Assembly: GCF_006517255.1 (NCBI RefSeq)
Contig: NZ_CP041185.1
Span: 6,014,001-6,078,000 of the forward strand
DNA: 64,000 nucleotides
From: Janthinobacterium tructae
GTDB lineage: Bacteria > Pseudomonadota > Gammaproteobacteria > Burkholderiales > Burkholderiaceae_D
Reading direction: 5' to 3'
Shown piece by piece: positions 7,544-16,818 of the stretch; the first letter of the stretch is position 1; each line of letters starts with the position of its first letter. The notes below the pieces were generated by a model. It searched no databases. It was not told where the DNA came from and worked only from the letters and a program-made list of their open reading frames with translations. The position numbers and the translations under genes were made by a program.

Positions 7544-9189
7544 GGCGCCACCGGCAAGGTAAAGGTGAGGCGCCAGCCTGTTTTCAGCTGCTCGCTGGCA
7601 TAGCTGGCCATGTCGCCAAACACGGCGTGCAGGCTGGCGCGGATGTACTGTTCCCCCACGCCGCTACCCGCATGCGGGCGCGCTACGCCTTCGGGCAGGA
7701 GCAGGGTGAGCACTTGCGTTTGCGCATGTTGTGCGATGCGCAGGATAAAAGCTGCGCCGTGGCGGTAGCGGTTGTGGCTGAACGCATTTTCCAGCGCCGT
7801 CAGCAACATGGCGGGCGGCACGGTAATGCCCGCCGCCTCGCCATCGAGCTGCAGGCCGCACGGTTGCTGCAGCCGCGTGCCCATGATGCTCAGGTAATTC
7901 TGGCACAGGGCCAGTTCCTGCGTCAGGGCAATGCTGGGCTGCTGGGCAAACTCGTTGAGCATGCGCAACTCAGCGCCCAGCGCTTCGATGAAGGTTTCGG
8001 CCGCCTGCGGCGATTGCGTATTGAGTTCGCTGATCAGGCTCAGGGAATTCATCAGGAAATGCGGTTGCATGCTTTTGCGCAAGAGCTGGTTTTCCAGCTG
8101 CTGGGCGCGTGCCGCCTTGCCGCGTTCGCGCAGCAGCTGCGCCAGCAATTGTGCACACAGGGGCAGCAGCAGGAAGCACACGACGAGGGCGAAGCCGCCT
8201 TCGGCGAACTGGCTGCCCGTCAGCAGGAACAGGGCGCATGAAGCGAGCGCGATCAAGGTGCCGGCGCGGCTGCCCGGCAGGCGGCGCCACAGGGCGCCCA
8301 GGTTGAGCGCCAGGCTCGCTGCCAGGGCCGTCAGAAACATCCACCAGCAGCGCGCGTCGAAATGCGTGGGCAACGCGCCGGCCAGCGCGATGCACGCCAG
8401 CAGTACTGCCGCCGCCAGCGGCCAGCGTGGCAGGCGGTAAGCCGTATAGAAATACAGGGGCAGCAAGGCGGAAAACAGCCAGGTCAGGGTGCTGACGGCG
8501 TACAGGCGCGGCAAATGCATGGGGTAGGCATAACCGGCAAAGCTGCGCCAGAGTTCCACCACCAGCAGCAGCGCCGCCACCAGGCACAGCGCGGCAAACA
8601 TGGCCCAGTGCCGCTGCCGCTGGTACAGCACCGTCAAGGCGAGAAACAGCAGGGCGACGGCGCCCAGCGCCCCGGCCAAGAGCAGCGGCGGCAGCCGGTA
8701 CCAGGCCAGCGCCGCGCGATAGTCTTGCCGGTCGACCAGGTACAGCGCATAAAATGGCGACGCCAGGTGCGCCGGCACCTGCTGCGTCGACAACAGCAGG
8801 CGCAGGTGGTGCGTGCCCATGGCCAATTGTTGTGGCGTCAGGTGGATGGCGAAATCGATGTCGCCCGGCCTTTCATCGACAGCCTGGCGGGCAGGTTGGC
8901 CATTGCTGCCGATTAAGTCGCCATCGAGCCAGAGTTCGCTGGCGGCCAAGGCCGACAGCACCAGCAGCTGCGTTGACGAGGGCGTGGCGGCCAGGGTGAC
9001 CTCGCGCTCCACGCATAGCAGCTGGCCCGGCTGGAGCAGATGGTGCAGCGCGGCGGCGGGCGCGGCGCTTGTTGTGCCGCAGGTGCGCCAGCCTTCGTCC
9101 AGCGATAACCTGTCCATGCCCATGGCGAAACAGGGCAAGGCCAGGCAGCACAGCAGAAGGTAGCGGAAGAAGGAGGGCATGGCGGGCAT
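7540..9189 (-). CDS. LytS/YehU-type sensor histidine kinase with extracytoplasmic N-terminal domain
   Basis: The 549-residue protein has a signal sequence, an N-terminal beta-rich region (about residues 20-170) like the 7TMR-DISM extracellular domain, about seven hydrophobic helices (about 175-345), and a His_kinase-type domain with QPHFLMNSLSLISEL as H-box and a short ATPase domain. It is expected to phosphorylate the LytTR regulator encoded immediately downstream. Two in-frame ATGs (9189, 9180) are possible and neither has a strong ribosome site; the longer form is given. It is divergent from the serine hydrolase gene across a 158-bp gap, which may be a target of the pair. Confidence 0.88.
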   Translation of the reverse strand: MPAMPSFFRYLLLCCLALPCFAMGMDRLSLDEGWRTCGTTSAAPAAALHHLLQPGQLLCVEREVTLAATPSSTQLLVLSALAASELWLDGDLIGSNGQPARQAVDERPGDIDFAIHLTPQQLAMGTHHLRLLLSTQQVPAHLASPFYALYLVDRQDYRAALAWYRLPPLLLAGALGAVALLFLALTVLYQRQRHWAMFAALCLVAALLLVVELWRSFAGYAYPMHLPRLYAVSTLTWLFSALLPLYFYTAYRLPRWPLAAAVLLACIALAGALPTHFDARCWWMFLTALAASLALNLGALWRRLPGSRAGTLIALASCALFLLTGSQFAEGGFALVVCFLLLPLCAQLLAQLLRERGKAARAQQLENQLLRKSMQPHFLMNSLSLISELNTQSPQAAETFIEALGAELRMLNEFAQQPSIALTQELALCQNYLSIMGTRLQQPCGLQLDGEAAGITVPPAMLLTALENAFSHNRYRHGAAFILRIAQHAQTQVLTLLLPEGVARPHAGSGVGEQYIRASLHAVFGDMASYASEQLKTGWRLTFTLPVAP

Positions 9190-9347
9190 TGTAGCTGCTC
9201 ATTTGCCAACCCTTTGCAACATTTTCATCGTCTTCGGTGCCGTTCGTGCGGGCCGCGTGCATTTCGTGCACCGCTCGCCAAAAGTGTGTGAAAGACAATT
9301 ACCATGCATCAGCGCCGTGCTGTGCACACGGCCCTCACCATGGAATA

Positions 9348-11474
9348 ATGACTATGCAAAGCAGCAAATACTACGCTTTCGCCGGCGCGCTGGCACTGCT
9401 GTGCGGCGTGGCGCAGGCCGCCTCCGCTCCCTCATCTGCTCCCTCCGCTGCGCTGGCCGCGCGCCTGGCGGACTTCGACGGCTGGGTGGCCCGGCGCATG
9501 GCCACGCAGCGCTTGCCGGGCGTCACCGTCGGTTTTAGCCAGGGCGAGGTGGAATGGGTCAAAGGCTATGGTTATGCCGACCTGGAAAACCGGGTGCCGG
9601 CCACGGCCCGGTCCAGCTACCGGCTGGCGTCCGTCACCAAGCCCATGACGGCGGTGGCCATCCTGCAACTGGTCGAACAGGGCAAGGTCGACCTGGATGC
9701 TCCCGTGCAAACCTATGTGCCGTATTTCCCCGTGAAGGCGTTTCCCATCACGGTGCGCCAGCTGCTGGGCCACCTGGGTGGCATCGATGCCTACCGCGAC
9801 AGCCAGGTGGAACAGCACTTCAAGGAGCACAAGGATACGCGCCAATCCATCGCCGTCTTCGAGCAGTTCGACCTGATCGCCGAACCGGGCACGCGCTTCC
9901 GCTACACCAGCTATGGCTACAACTTGCTGGGCGCCGTCATCGAGGGCGCCTCGGGCGAAAGCTATGGCGGCTACATGCGGCGCCACGTATGGGGGCCGCT
10001 GGGCATGGACGCTACCGTGCTGGATGATCCGGATGCCGTGATCGCCCATCGCGTGCGCGGCTACCGGCTGGCCGGCAAGGAGTTGAAGAATTCGGAATTC
10101 GTCGACATCAGCAGCCGCTTTTCGGCTGGTGGCACGCGCGCCAGCGTGCCCGACATGCTCGCGTTCGGCAGGGGCGTCCACGCAGGCAAGATCCTGTCGG
10201 CAGCCAGCGTGGCCGCCATGGTGAAGCCGATGGCCACGCGTGCGGGCCGCTTGACGAATTACGGCATGGGCTGGGAAGTCCTGCCGACGGGTGGGCGCTA
10301 CGCCATCGCCCACAGCGGCCAGCAGCCGGAAACCGTCACTTATCTGTACAGCTTTCCCTCGCGCAAGCTGACCATTGCCGTCGCCGCCAATCTCGAGCGC
10401 GTCAATCCCGAGGCCTTCGTACAGCGCCTGTTCGAGGTCGTCACGGGCGAGCCGTGGCAGCTCAATACGTATATCGCCGAGGCCGGCGCACAGCACGCTT
10501 ATCAGGTGGCGCAAGGCCTGTTCGAGGAGGGCAGGGCGCATGCGGAGCGCACGCATGAAGCTTATGCGGATGCGGCCGCCACGCGCGAGGCCTTTACGCA
10601 AATCAACGGACAAGCGCTGGCACCGGACGCCAAGGCGGCGCGCGCTTTCATCGAGGTGGCTCGCCATCCCGCCGGCGGCCGCGTCTTCCTCACGGCCGGC
10701 GCCAGCATGGCCGCGGCGCTGCGCCAGTCGGGCATTGACCTGGACAAATACTCGCGCGGCGGTGCGCTGGCGTTTGCGCGCGACTATGTTTTGTTGTCGC
10801 AAGGCGCGGCGGCCGGAGCGCTGCCACGCTTCGATCCTGCCTTCGAGCAAGCCGTCGTGACCCTGGCCGCCAGCTGGGACCGCACGGCCGCCATCGCCTG
10901 GCCGGCCACACCCGCCTCCGCCTCCATCGCCGCACTCGATAGCCAGCTGCGCGCGGCCTTCCGCGACCAGCGCGCCTATCCCGATTTCGTGCCGGAACTG
11001 CTGGAGCTGGCGCAAGCGTCGGCCGCGCGCGGCGAGGCGGAATCGGCGCTGGCGGCCAGCCGCCTGGCCGTGGCGCTGTATCCGCTCAGCGACCGCGCGC
11101 ATGCGCTGCAAGGCTTGATCTTGCTGCGCGCCGGCAAGGGGGAAGCTGGCCTCGCCGCCCTGCGCCTGGCGCTGGAGCGCGACCCGCTGGGCGCGGCCAG
11201 CCCGGCGGCGCTGAACCTGGAAGCGTATCGCCTGAAAGGCAGCGGCGCCGTGGCGCAAGGCATGGCTGTGTTGCAGGCGGCCGCCAGCCTGCATCCGCGC
11301 GATGCGAATCTGCACGACAGCCTGGCCGAGTTTTATGTGGAGCAAGGCTTGCGCCCGCAGGCCGTCGCGGCGTATCGGCAGGCGCTGCAGCTCGATCCCC
11401 GCTATCCGGGCGCCGTGGGCGCCAGGGCGGCGATCCTGCGCCTGGGCGGCGAGTCGAAGGCGCTGGTGCCTTAG
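9348..11474 (+). CDS. beta-lactamase-fold serine hydrolase with C-terminal TPR region
   Basis: The 708-residue exported protein has a signal peptide (cleavage near residue 24), a class C beta-lactamase/esterase domain with S95-V-T-K98, Y-G-Y-N in FRYTSYGYNLLG and H-S-G in AIAHSGQQPE, and a long C-terminal part ending in TPR-like repeats (LHDSLAEFYVEQGLRPQAVA). Family members include esterases, DD-peptidases and peptidases, so the substrate is open. The start at ATG 9348 matches the signal peptide; ATG 9354 is equally possible. The TPR fusion suggests a protein partner in the periplasm. Confidence 0.85.
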   Translation: MTMQSSKYYAFAGALALLCGVAQAASAPSSAPSAALAARLADFDGWVARRMATQRLPGVTVGFSQGEVEWVKGYGYADLENRVPATARSSYRLASVTKPMTAVAILQLVEQGKVDLDAPVQTYVPYFPVKAFPITVRQLLGHLGGIDAYRDSQVEQHFKEHKDTRQSIAVFEQFDLIAEPGTRFRYTSYGYNLLGAVIEGASGESYGGYMRRHVWGPLGMDATVLDDPDAVIAHRVRGYRLAGKELKNSEFVDISSRFSAGGTRASVPDMLAFGRGVHAGKILSAASVAAMVKPMATRAGRLTNYGMGWEVLPTGGRYAIAHSGQQPETVTYLYSFPSRKLTIAVAANLERVNPEAFVQRLFEVVTGEPWQLNTYIAEAGAQHAYQVAQGLFEEGRAHAERTHEAYADAAATREAFTQINGQALAPDAKAARAFIEVARHPAGGRVFLTAGASMAAALRQSGIDLDKYSRGGALAFARDYVLLSQGAAAGALPRFDPAFEQAVVTLAASWDRTAAIAWPATPASASIAALDSQLRAAFRDQRAYPDFVPELLELAQASAARGEAESALAASRLAVALYPLSDRAHALQGLILLRAGKGEAGLAALRLALERDPLGAASPAALNLEAYRLKGSGAVAQGMAVLQAAASLHPRDANLHDSLAEFYVEQGLRPQAVAAYRQALQLDPRYPGAVGARAAILRLGGESKALVP

Positions 11475-11504
11475 ATGAAATCTGCATAAACATGGGTGAA
11501 AAGA

Positions 11505-11517
11505 TTCCTTTTTGGAA
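11505..11517. promoter_or_regulatory. TTCC-N5-GGAA inverted repeat upstream of the amino acid ABC operon
   Basis: ATTCCTTTTTGGAAATAAGG includes TTCC (11505-11508) and GGAA (11514-11517) around five T residues, 53 bp before the ATG. Similar TTCCTTTTTGGAAT stretches occur before sulfur-related transporters in some proteobacteria, as recalled from general knowledge, so this is a weak operator candidate. Confidence 0.3.
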
Positions 11518-11569
11518 ATAAGGGCGCTGCGGTCTAATGGCGGCATTCTTTATCCACCAGAGGAATCTC

Positions 11570-12400
11570 ATGCAGACCCGCCTTCACTTCACCGCGCTTC
11601 TTTTCACCTCCATCGCCTTCACCCAGGTGGCGCAAGCGGACCAGCTGGCCGCCATCAAGGCGAAAGGCGAGCTGGTCTGCGGCACTCTGGGCACGGACGA
11701 ACCAAACAGTTTCATCGACGCCAGGTCGCGCCAGCTGGTCGGCTATGAAGTGGACCTGTGCCGCGCCATCGCCCAGGGCCTCGGCGTCAAAGCGGTCGTG
11801 AAACAGCTGGCCGTGGCGGCCCGCATTCCCGAATTGCAGCAGGGGCGCATCGACATCCTGACGGCGTCCTTGACGCACAACAAGGAGCGCGAAGCGCTGA
11901 TCGATTTTTCCCTGTCCACGTTTTACACGGGCCAGCGGGTGCTGGTCAAAAAAAGCAGCAATATCACGACGGTCGCGGGCCTGGCCGGCAAGAAAGTGCT
12001 GACCGTCAAGGGCGGCACGCAGGAACCGAACATCCGCAAGGCCGTGCCCGGCGTGGATGTGGTGACGTTCGAGACGGCGGGTCAGGCCTATCTGGGCTTG
12101 CAGCAAGGCAAGGGTGTCGGCTATGTCGACGATGAAGTCTCGCTGCTGAACAACTACGCCAAGCTGGGCGCCGCGCAAAAGGATTACCTTGTGCTGCCGC
12201 AAAACATCAGCCAGGAAGTGTTTGCCTTCGGTATCCGCAAGGGAGAGAAAGGCGTGAAAACAGCCGTCGACCAGGTGTTGCGCGGGCTGGAAAAATCGGG
12301 CGAGGCGGAAAAACTGTTTTTCAAATGGTATGGCCCGACGAGCAATGTGAAATTCCAGAAGCGCACTTTCAAGATCGAATCGGACAAGATCTACGCCTGA
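11570..12400 (+). CDS. polar amino acid ABC transporter substrate-binding protein
   Basis: The 276-residue protein has a signal peptide ending near AQA-DQL (about residue 22) and an SBP_bac_3 domain with the typical features VGYEVDLCRAIA, IDFSLSTFYTG and VKGGTQEPN. It resembles GltI-type glutamate/aspartate binding proteins, though substrate should be taken as a polar amino acid only. ATG 11570 is preferred over an in-frame ATG at 11537 because it starts the signal peptide and has AGAGGAAT before it. It leads an operon with two permeases and an ATPase. Confidence 0.9.
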   Translation: MQTRLHFTALLFTSIAFTQVAQADQLAAIKAKGELVCGTLGTDEPNSFIDARSRQLVGYEVDLCRAIAQGLGVKAVVKQLAVAARIPELQQGRIDILTASLTHNKEREALIDFSLSTFYTGQRVLVKKSSNITTVAGLAGKKVLTVKGGTQEPNIRKAVPGVDVVTFETAGQAYLGLQQGKGVGYVDDEVSLLNNYAKLGAAQKDYLVLPQNISQEVFAFGIRKGEKGVKTAVDQVLRGLEKSGEAEKLFFKWYGPTSNVKFQKRTFKIESDKIYA

Positions 12401-12420
12401 ACCTTGCCTGACGCTTCCGC

Positions 12421-13098
12421 ATGTTTGATCTGAACTTTTTGCTGTCCGGCGACTACCGCGACTGGCTGGTCTCCGGCTTGCTGCTGTCCCTGCAACTGAT
12501 GGGCATTACCTTGCTGTTTGCCCTGCCGCTGGCGTGCGGCGTGGCCATGCTGCGCCTCGCGCCGTCGCGCTTGCTTAATGGCCTGGGCGCCGCGTACGTT
12601 GAGCTGATCCGCAACGTGCCCTTGCTGGCGCACTTCCTGTTCTGGTATTTCGGCGCGCCCGAATTGCTGCCCGACACGTGGAAGGAGCGCTTGTATGCCG
12701 GCAATATCGAAGCGGCCAGCGCCATCGCGGCCCTGACTTTATACACGGCCGCCTACATGGCGGAAGACATCCGCAGCGGCATCCGTGCCATTCCCGCCCA
12801 GCAATTCGAGGCGGGCCGGGCGCTGGGCTTCAGCTTTCTCGCCACCATGCGCCTGTGCATCGTGCCGCAGGCGCTGCGGCTGGCCGCGCCGCCGCTGCTG
12901 TCGCAAACCCTGAACCTGTGGCAAAACACCAGCATCGCCACCGTCATCGGCGTGGCCGAGCTGATGTACCAGACGCAACGCGTGGAAGCGGCCTCATTCC
13001 GCAGCGTGGAGGCGTTCGTCTTCGCCAGTGCGGCCTACCTGGCCGTTTCGCTGCTGATCGCGGGCCTGGCGGCCTTGCTGCAAAGGAAGGTGTCCTGA
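12421..13098 (+). CDS. amino acid ABC transporter permease 1 (GltJ-like)
   Basis: The 225-residue inner-membrane protein has about five helices and a HisM-type coupling loop (FEAGRALGFSFLATMRLCIVP). It lies 20 bp after the binding-protein gene and its TGA overlaps the ATG of the second permease by one base. Two different permeases imply a heterodimeric channel as in GltJK. Confidence 0.9.
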   Translation: MFDLNFLLSGDYRDWLVSGLLLSLQLMGITLLFALPLACGVAMLRLAPSRLLNGLGAAYVELIRNVPLLAHFLFWYFGAPELLPDTWKERLYAGNIEAASAIAALTLYTAAYMAEDIRSGIRAIPAQQFEAGRALGFSFLATMRLCIVPQALRLAAPPLLSQTLNLWQNTSIATVIGVAELMYQTQRVEAASFRSVEAFVFASAAYLAVSLLIAGLAALLQRKVS

Positions 13099-13790
13099 TG
13101 CTGGAACTCATCCACGATTACTGGCTGTATTTCCTCGTGGGACGCTATCCCGAGGGGCCGCTGGGCGGCCTGGCGCTGACGGTATTGCTGGCCAGCCTGG
13201 CGCTGGTGCTCAGCTTGCCGCTCGGCCTGCTGCTGGGGCTGGCGCGCCTGAGCCCCTGGCGCCTGCTGCGCTGGCCCGTCGCCGCGCTGATCCACGTGGT
13301 GCGCGGCATCCCCTTGCTGCTCGTCATCTTCTGGGCATATTTCTTCCTGCCCAGCATCACCGGGCATGAAAGCGGGCAATTCGGCACCATGCTGGCGGCC
13401 CTCGTCATCTTCGACGGTATTTACTTGGCGGAAATTGTGCGCGCGGGTGTGCAAGCCGTGCCCAAGGGACAGGTGGAGGCGGCCCGTTCGCTGGGTTTGA
13501 ATTACCTGGACAGCATGCGCACGGTGGTGCTGCCGCAGGCGCTGCGCCACATGCTGCCCTCGCTGGTCAACCAGTTCGTCTCGACCATCAAGGAAACCTC
13601 GCTCGGCACCATCATCGGCCTGGCGGAGGTGTCGTTCATCGCCTCGCAAGTCAATGGCCTGGTGCTGACCAAGCCCGTGCAAGTGTATTTTTTGCTGGGC
13701 ATGACGTACTTTGTTTTATGTTTCAGCCTGTCGCGCGCCGCCTTCTGGCTTGAGCGGCGCCAGGCGCGTCTTTTGAAAGCGGCAGCATGA
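13098..13790 (+). CDS. amino acid ABC transporter permease 2 (GltK-like)
   Basis: The 230-residue permease begins [15 protein letters not shown] and contains the coupling loop [21 protein letters not shown]. The start ATG at 13098 is preceded by AAAGGAAGGTG and overlaps the previous stop. A longer frame open from 12678 lies inside permease 1 and is not a start. It pairs with the preceding permease and overlaps the ATPase gene by 4 bp. Confidence 0.9.
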   Translation: MLELIHDYWLYFLVGRYPEGPLGGLALTVLLASLALVLSLPLGLLLGLARLSPWRLLRWPVAALIHVVRGIPLLLVIFWAYFFLPSITGHESGQFGTMLAALVIFDGIYLAEIVRAGVQAVPKGQVEAARSLGLNYLDSMRTVVLPQALRHMLPSLVNQFVSTIKETSLGTIIGLAEVSFIASQVNGLVLTKPVQVYFLLGMTYFVLCFSLSRAAFWLERRQARLLKAAA

Positions 13791-14530
13791 TCACCTTTGA
13801 CAACGTCAACAAATACTATGGCGACTATCACGCCTTGAGCGATATCAATGAACACGTCGCCAAGGGCGAGGTGCTGGTCGTGTGCGGGCCGTCCGGCTCT
13901 GGCAAGTCGACCCTGATCCGCACCATCAACCGCCTGGAGGCGATCGCTTCGGGCCGCATCACGGTGGCGGGCCAGGATATTTACGCGCCGGGGCTGGACG
14001 TGAACGCCTTCCGCTCGCACATCGGTTTCGTCTTCCAGCAATTCAACCTGTTTCCCCATTTATCGGTGCTGGACAATTGCGCGCTGGCGCCGCAGCGCTT
14101 GCGCGGCCTGACCCGGCGCGAAGCCGAGGAGCGGGCGCTGTCCCTGCTGGAACGGGTGGGGCTGGCGCACAAGGCGCGCGCCATGCCGGCGGCCCTGTCG
14201 GGCGGCCAGCAGCAGCGCGTGGCGATTGCCCGCGCGCTGGCCATGCAGCCGCCGCTGATGTTGTTCGATGAACCGACCAGCGCGCTGGACCCGGAAATGG
14301 TGGGCGAGGTGCTGCAAGTGATGCGCGACCTGGCGCAGGGCGGCATGACCATGGTGTGCGTGACGCACGAGATGGGTTTCGCGCGCGAGGTGGCGGACCG
14401 CGTCTGGTTCATGGACCACGGGCATGTGCTGGAGCGCGCCACGCCCGAGGATTTCTTTGCGCGGCCACAACATGTGCGCGCACAACAATTCCTCTCCGAT
14501 ATACGCAGCCCCTTCGGTGTGTCGGCATGA
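13787..14530 (+). CDS. amino acid ABC transporter ATP-binding protein (GltL-like)
   Basis: The 247-residue ATPase has Walker [10 protein letters not shown], signature [16 protein letters not shown] and Walker [19 protein letters not shown], the classic polar amino acid (HisP/GlnQ/GltL) set. It overlaps permease 2 as ATGA, completing a four-gene importer transcribed rightward. Confidence 0.94.
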   Translation: MITFDNVNKYYGDYHALSDINEHVAKGEVLVVCGPSGSGKSTLIRTINRLEAIASGRITVAGQDIYAPGLDVNAFRSHIGFVFQQFNLFPHLSVLDNCALAPQRLRGLTRREAEERALSLLERVGLAHKARAMPAALSGGQQQRVAIARALAMQPPLMLFDEPTSALDPEMVGEVLQVMRDLAQGGMTMVCVTHEMGFAREVADRVWFMDHGHVLERATPEDFFARPQHVRAQQFLSDIRSPFGVSA

Positions 14531-14644
14531 GTGGGCACAGGAGTGAGCGGCTGTGTGCGTAAGCGAACGGTATTTCGTGGCGGTCAGGCGCACGCTGGAA
14601 CGGTGGCGCACGGTGCGCCCGCAGCCGACCAGGAGGGCCGTATC

Positions 14645-15211
14645 ATGTCACGCATCATCGCAGGTCATTTTCAGTTGCAGGAACAGATAGACGCCGCGCG
14701 CGCCGCCCTGAACCAGGCGGGTTTTTCCGATAGCCGCATCAGCGCCTTCTTTGTCAACCAGCCGGGGCAGCACGATTTGCACGCGCTCGGCGGCGACCGC
14801 GACATGTCGCCCGGCGCCAAAGAGACGCCGGAAGGCGTGGTGGAAGGCGTGGCCGTGGGCGCCGTGGTGGGCGCGGGCATCGGCGCCGCCGCCACCCTGG
14901 CGACAGGACCGCTCGGTCCCGTCGTCGGCGCGCTGGTGGGCGCCCACGTGGGCTCGCTCTACAGTTTCAATAAAATGAAGGAGGCAGGCGAGTCCGAAGA
15001 ACATGGCGAAAACAAGGGCGAAAACCGCCGCCAGCCGCGCCACCCTGGCATGCTGATCGCCGTCGCGCTGGGCGGCCTCGACGAGCGCGAACGGGCGCTC
15101 GAGGCGCTGCACCGGCTGGGCGCCGAGCATATCGAGGAAGCGCAAGGCACGATCGCCAATGGCGACTGGCTCGATTTTGACCCGCTCAGCATTCCCGTGC
15201 TGGTGGCGTGA
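14645..15211 (+). CDS. glycine-zipper domain protein, unknown function
   Basis: The 188-residue protein starts MSRIIAGHFQ after a GGAGGGCCGTATC leader. An N-terminal region resembles general stress YflT-like/heat-induced proteins (helix of Q and A residues that handles 'FSDSRISAFFVN'), followed by a glycine-zipper stretch (GVAVGAVVGAGIGAAA, about residues 75-105) able to insert into membranes, then a soluble C-terminal part. It is 114 bp after the ABC operon and may be read separately. A stress or envelope role is plausible but not shown. Confidence 0.7.
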   Translation: MSRIIAGHFQLQEQIDAARAALNQAGFSDSRISAFFVNQPGQHDLHALGGDRDMSPGAKETPEGVVEGVAVGAVVGAGIGAAATLATGPLGPVVGALVGAHVGSLYSFNKMKEAGESEEHGENKGENRRQPRHPGMLIAVALGGLDERERALEALHRLGAEHIEEAQGTIANGDWLDFDPLSIPVLVA

Positions 15212-15408
15212 TCCGGCGCGCCAGCCGCGCAACATGCATAAATGCCGCGCTGCATGCAATTTTAGGTATGATACTTGTTAGTATTGGTAATTATTGGTAA
15301 ACAATGCCGACAGGGATAGTTTCCGCGCGCCCGTAGTGACACTGGACCAAGGTGACTGCCTGTAGTACTTGCCTCGCATGCTAACGAGTATGGATAGGAG
15401 GGCGCGTC

Positions 15409-15762
15409 ATGACACAGGCATGGTTCATTCTGACACGGGCCGATGGGCGCGACATCTGCGCGCCCTCGCCGGCACAGCTGGCCGATGCGCTGGCCGAGGT
15501 CTACCGCGGCGCCACGCCGGACGGCAGCCCGGCCGCCGTCTTGCTGCGCTTTGGCTACGACGATGGCTTGATGTATCAGGTCGAGGTCGCTAGCGGAGGC
15601 GAAGTCACTTTCGAGGAATGGTCGGACCGCGATTGCGAAATCGCCCTGGCCAGCCCGCGCCACATGTCGGCCTTGCCGCAGGGCGACGCGCTGCAGCTGT
15701 GGCAGTGGCTGGCGCAGCGCCAGGTGGCGAAGATCCGCAGCCAGCCCTGGCAGGGCGGCTAG
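15409..15762 (+). CDS. conserved-looking 117-residue protein, unknown function
   Basis: The acidic, soluble 117-residue product has no recognised motif, signal or membrane segment. TAGGAGGGCGCGTC before the ATG is a strong ribosome site, codon use matches neighbours, and a weak hairpin follows the stop. It is preceded by a 197-bp AT-richer gap with two direct copies of ATTGGTAA (near 15282-15301), which probably holds its promoter. No function is proposed. Confidence 0.65.
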   Translation: MTQAWFILTRADGRDICAPSPAQLADALAEVYRGATPDGSPAAVLLRFGYDDGLMYQVEVASGGEVTFEEWSDRDCEIALASPRHMSALPQGDALQLWQWLAQRQVAKIRSQPWQGG

Positions 15763-15773
15763 CCCGCCGTTTT
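15754..15773 (+). terminator. weak terminator-like hairpin between convergent genes
   Basis: GGCGG (15754-15758) and CCGCC (15764-15768) flank the TAG stop and are followed by GTTTT. The stem is only 5 bp, so this is a weak call. Confidence 0.3.
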
Positions 15774-15782
15774 CAACGGACC

Positions 15783-16649
15783 TTAGTGCGCCATCAGCAC
15801 GGGGATCGTCATGCTCTGCAAAATCGTGCGGGTGACGCCGCCGAGGATGGTTTCGCGCAGGCGCGAATGGCCATACGCTCCCATCACCAGCAAATCGGCC
15901 GACAGGTCGGCCGCCTGCGACAGCAGCGCCTCGCCGATATCGCCGCGCCGCACGCCGCCGCCATCGAGCAGATGCAGCCGTGCTTCCACGCCGTGGCGCG
16001 CCAGGTAGTGCGTCAGCTCGGCGCCCGGCTGTTCGCCGTGTTCGGCCGCATGCACCTGGGCATCGAAGATGGCGACGTGGACTTGCCCGGCACGTTGCAG
16101 CAGGGGCAGGGCGGCACTCACGGCGCGGCTCGCTTCCTTGCTGGCGTTCCAGGAAATGAGCACATTGCGCGCGGCCGCCGGCGGCGCCAGCAGGGGCAGC
16201 GGCGGCGCATACGGCACGATCAGCACGGGGCGGCCAGAATGCAGCAGCACGTAGGCGGGAAAGTCGCGCATCACGGACGGCGATTTATCCTTGGCATTGT
16301 ATTGGCTGATGACGACCAGGTCCGCATAGCGGGCCAGCAGGCTGATGCCGCCCGCCGCCTCGTCGTCGAGCACGCGCTGTTCGAACGAGGCGACGCCGGC
16401 CGCGCGCACCTGTTGCTCGAAACCGTCAAGGGCGCGCGTCGCGCGTTCGCGCAGGAAGTTCAAATGCAAGCTCAGGTTCGGGTCGGCGTCGAGGTCGGGC
16501 TGGTTCTGGTACAGCAGCCGTGACACGCCCGTCAGCGCCACGCCCGTCAGGTGGCCGCCGCACGCCTGGGCGATGCTGGCTGCCGCGTCGATGCGGGCGG
16601 CACGCCCGGCGCTGTCGTCGATGTGGAGCAATACGGTCTTGTACGTCAT
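15783..16649 (-). CDS. tandem universal stress protein (UspA family)
   Basis: The 288-residue protein has two Usp domains: residues 1-150 start MTYKTVLLHIDDSAG, and the second half ends with the ATP-binding type signature VMGAYGHSRLRETILGGVTRTIL. Tandem Usp proteins of this size are common in betaproteobacteria and are often induced by low oxygen or energy stress. ATG 16649 matches the family start. It is divergent from phaB across 169 bp that hold an Fnr-like box, so the two genes may respond together. Confidence 0.9.
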   Translation of the reverse strand: MTYKTVLLHIDDSAGRAARIDAAASIAQACGGHLTGVALTGVSRLLYQNQPDLDADPNLSLHLNFLRERATRALDGFEQQVRAAGVASFEQRVLDDEAAGGISLLARYADLVVISQYNAKDKSPSVMRDFPAYVLLHSGRPVLIVPYAPPLPLLAPPAAARNVLISWNASKEASRAVSAALPLLQRAGQVHVAIFDAQVHAAEHGEQPGAELTHYLARHGVEARLHLLDGGGVRRGDIGEALLSQAADLSADLLVMGAYGHSRLRETILGGVTRTILQSMTIPVLMAH

Positions 16650-16733
16650 GGCCTGTCCTCTCGCTGTGCGGTAGGGGGCCATTCTGGCACAGTCCGGGGT
16701 GCCGGCCGCGCACGACTGCATCAGGCTGAGCAC

Positions 16734-16747
16734 TTGATCTGGCGCAA
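16734..16747. promoter_or_regulatory. Fnr/Anr-type box between usp and phaB
   Basis: TTGATCTGGCGCAA has a perfect left half and a 3/5 right half against TTGAT-N4-ATCAA. Its centre (16740.5) is 41.5 bp upstream of the start expected from the -10 element TACACT at 16770-16775, the standard class II activator position for phaB. Confidence 0.6.
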
Positions 16748-16769
16748 AGCTGGCGATAAAAACTGCTCC

Positions 16770-16775
16770 TACACT
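16770..16775 (+). promoter_or_regulatory. -10 element of the phaB promoter
   Basis: TACACT matches TATAAT at 4 of 6 and would place the start near 16782, 37 bp before the phaB ATG. No -35 is evident, as expected for an activator-dependent promoter. Confidence 0.5.
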
Positions 16776-16818
16776 TGATCCCACGCAGAACAACCATAAC
16801 AAGCGGGGAGAGACAGCA

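Noticed and set aside
9432..11546. 704-codon open frame on the minus strand
   Set aside because: It is antisense to the serine hydrolase with S-x-x-K, YxN and HxG motifs; the antisense translation has low-complexity Gln/Arg/His composition.
15262..15663. 133-codon minus-strand frame
   Set aside because: It is antisense to the better-supported 117-residue gene, with no good ribosome site and a low-complexity end.
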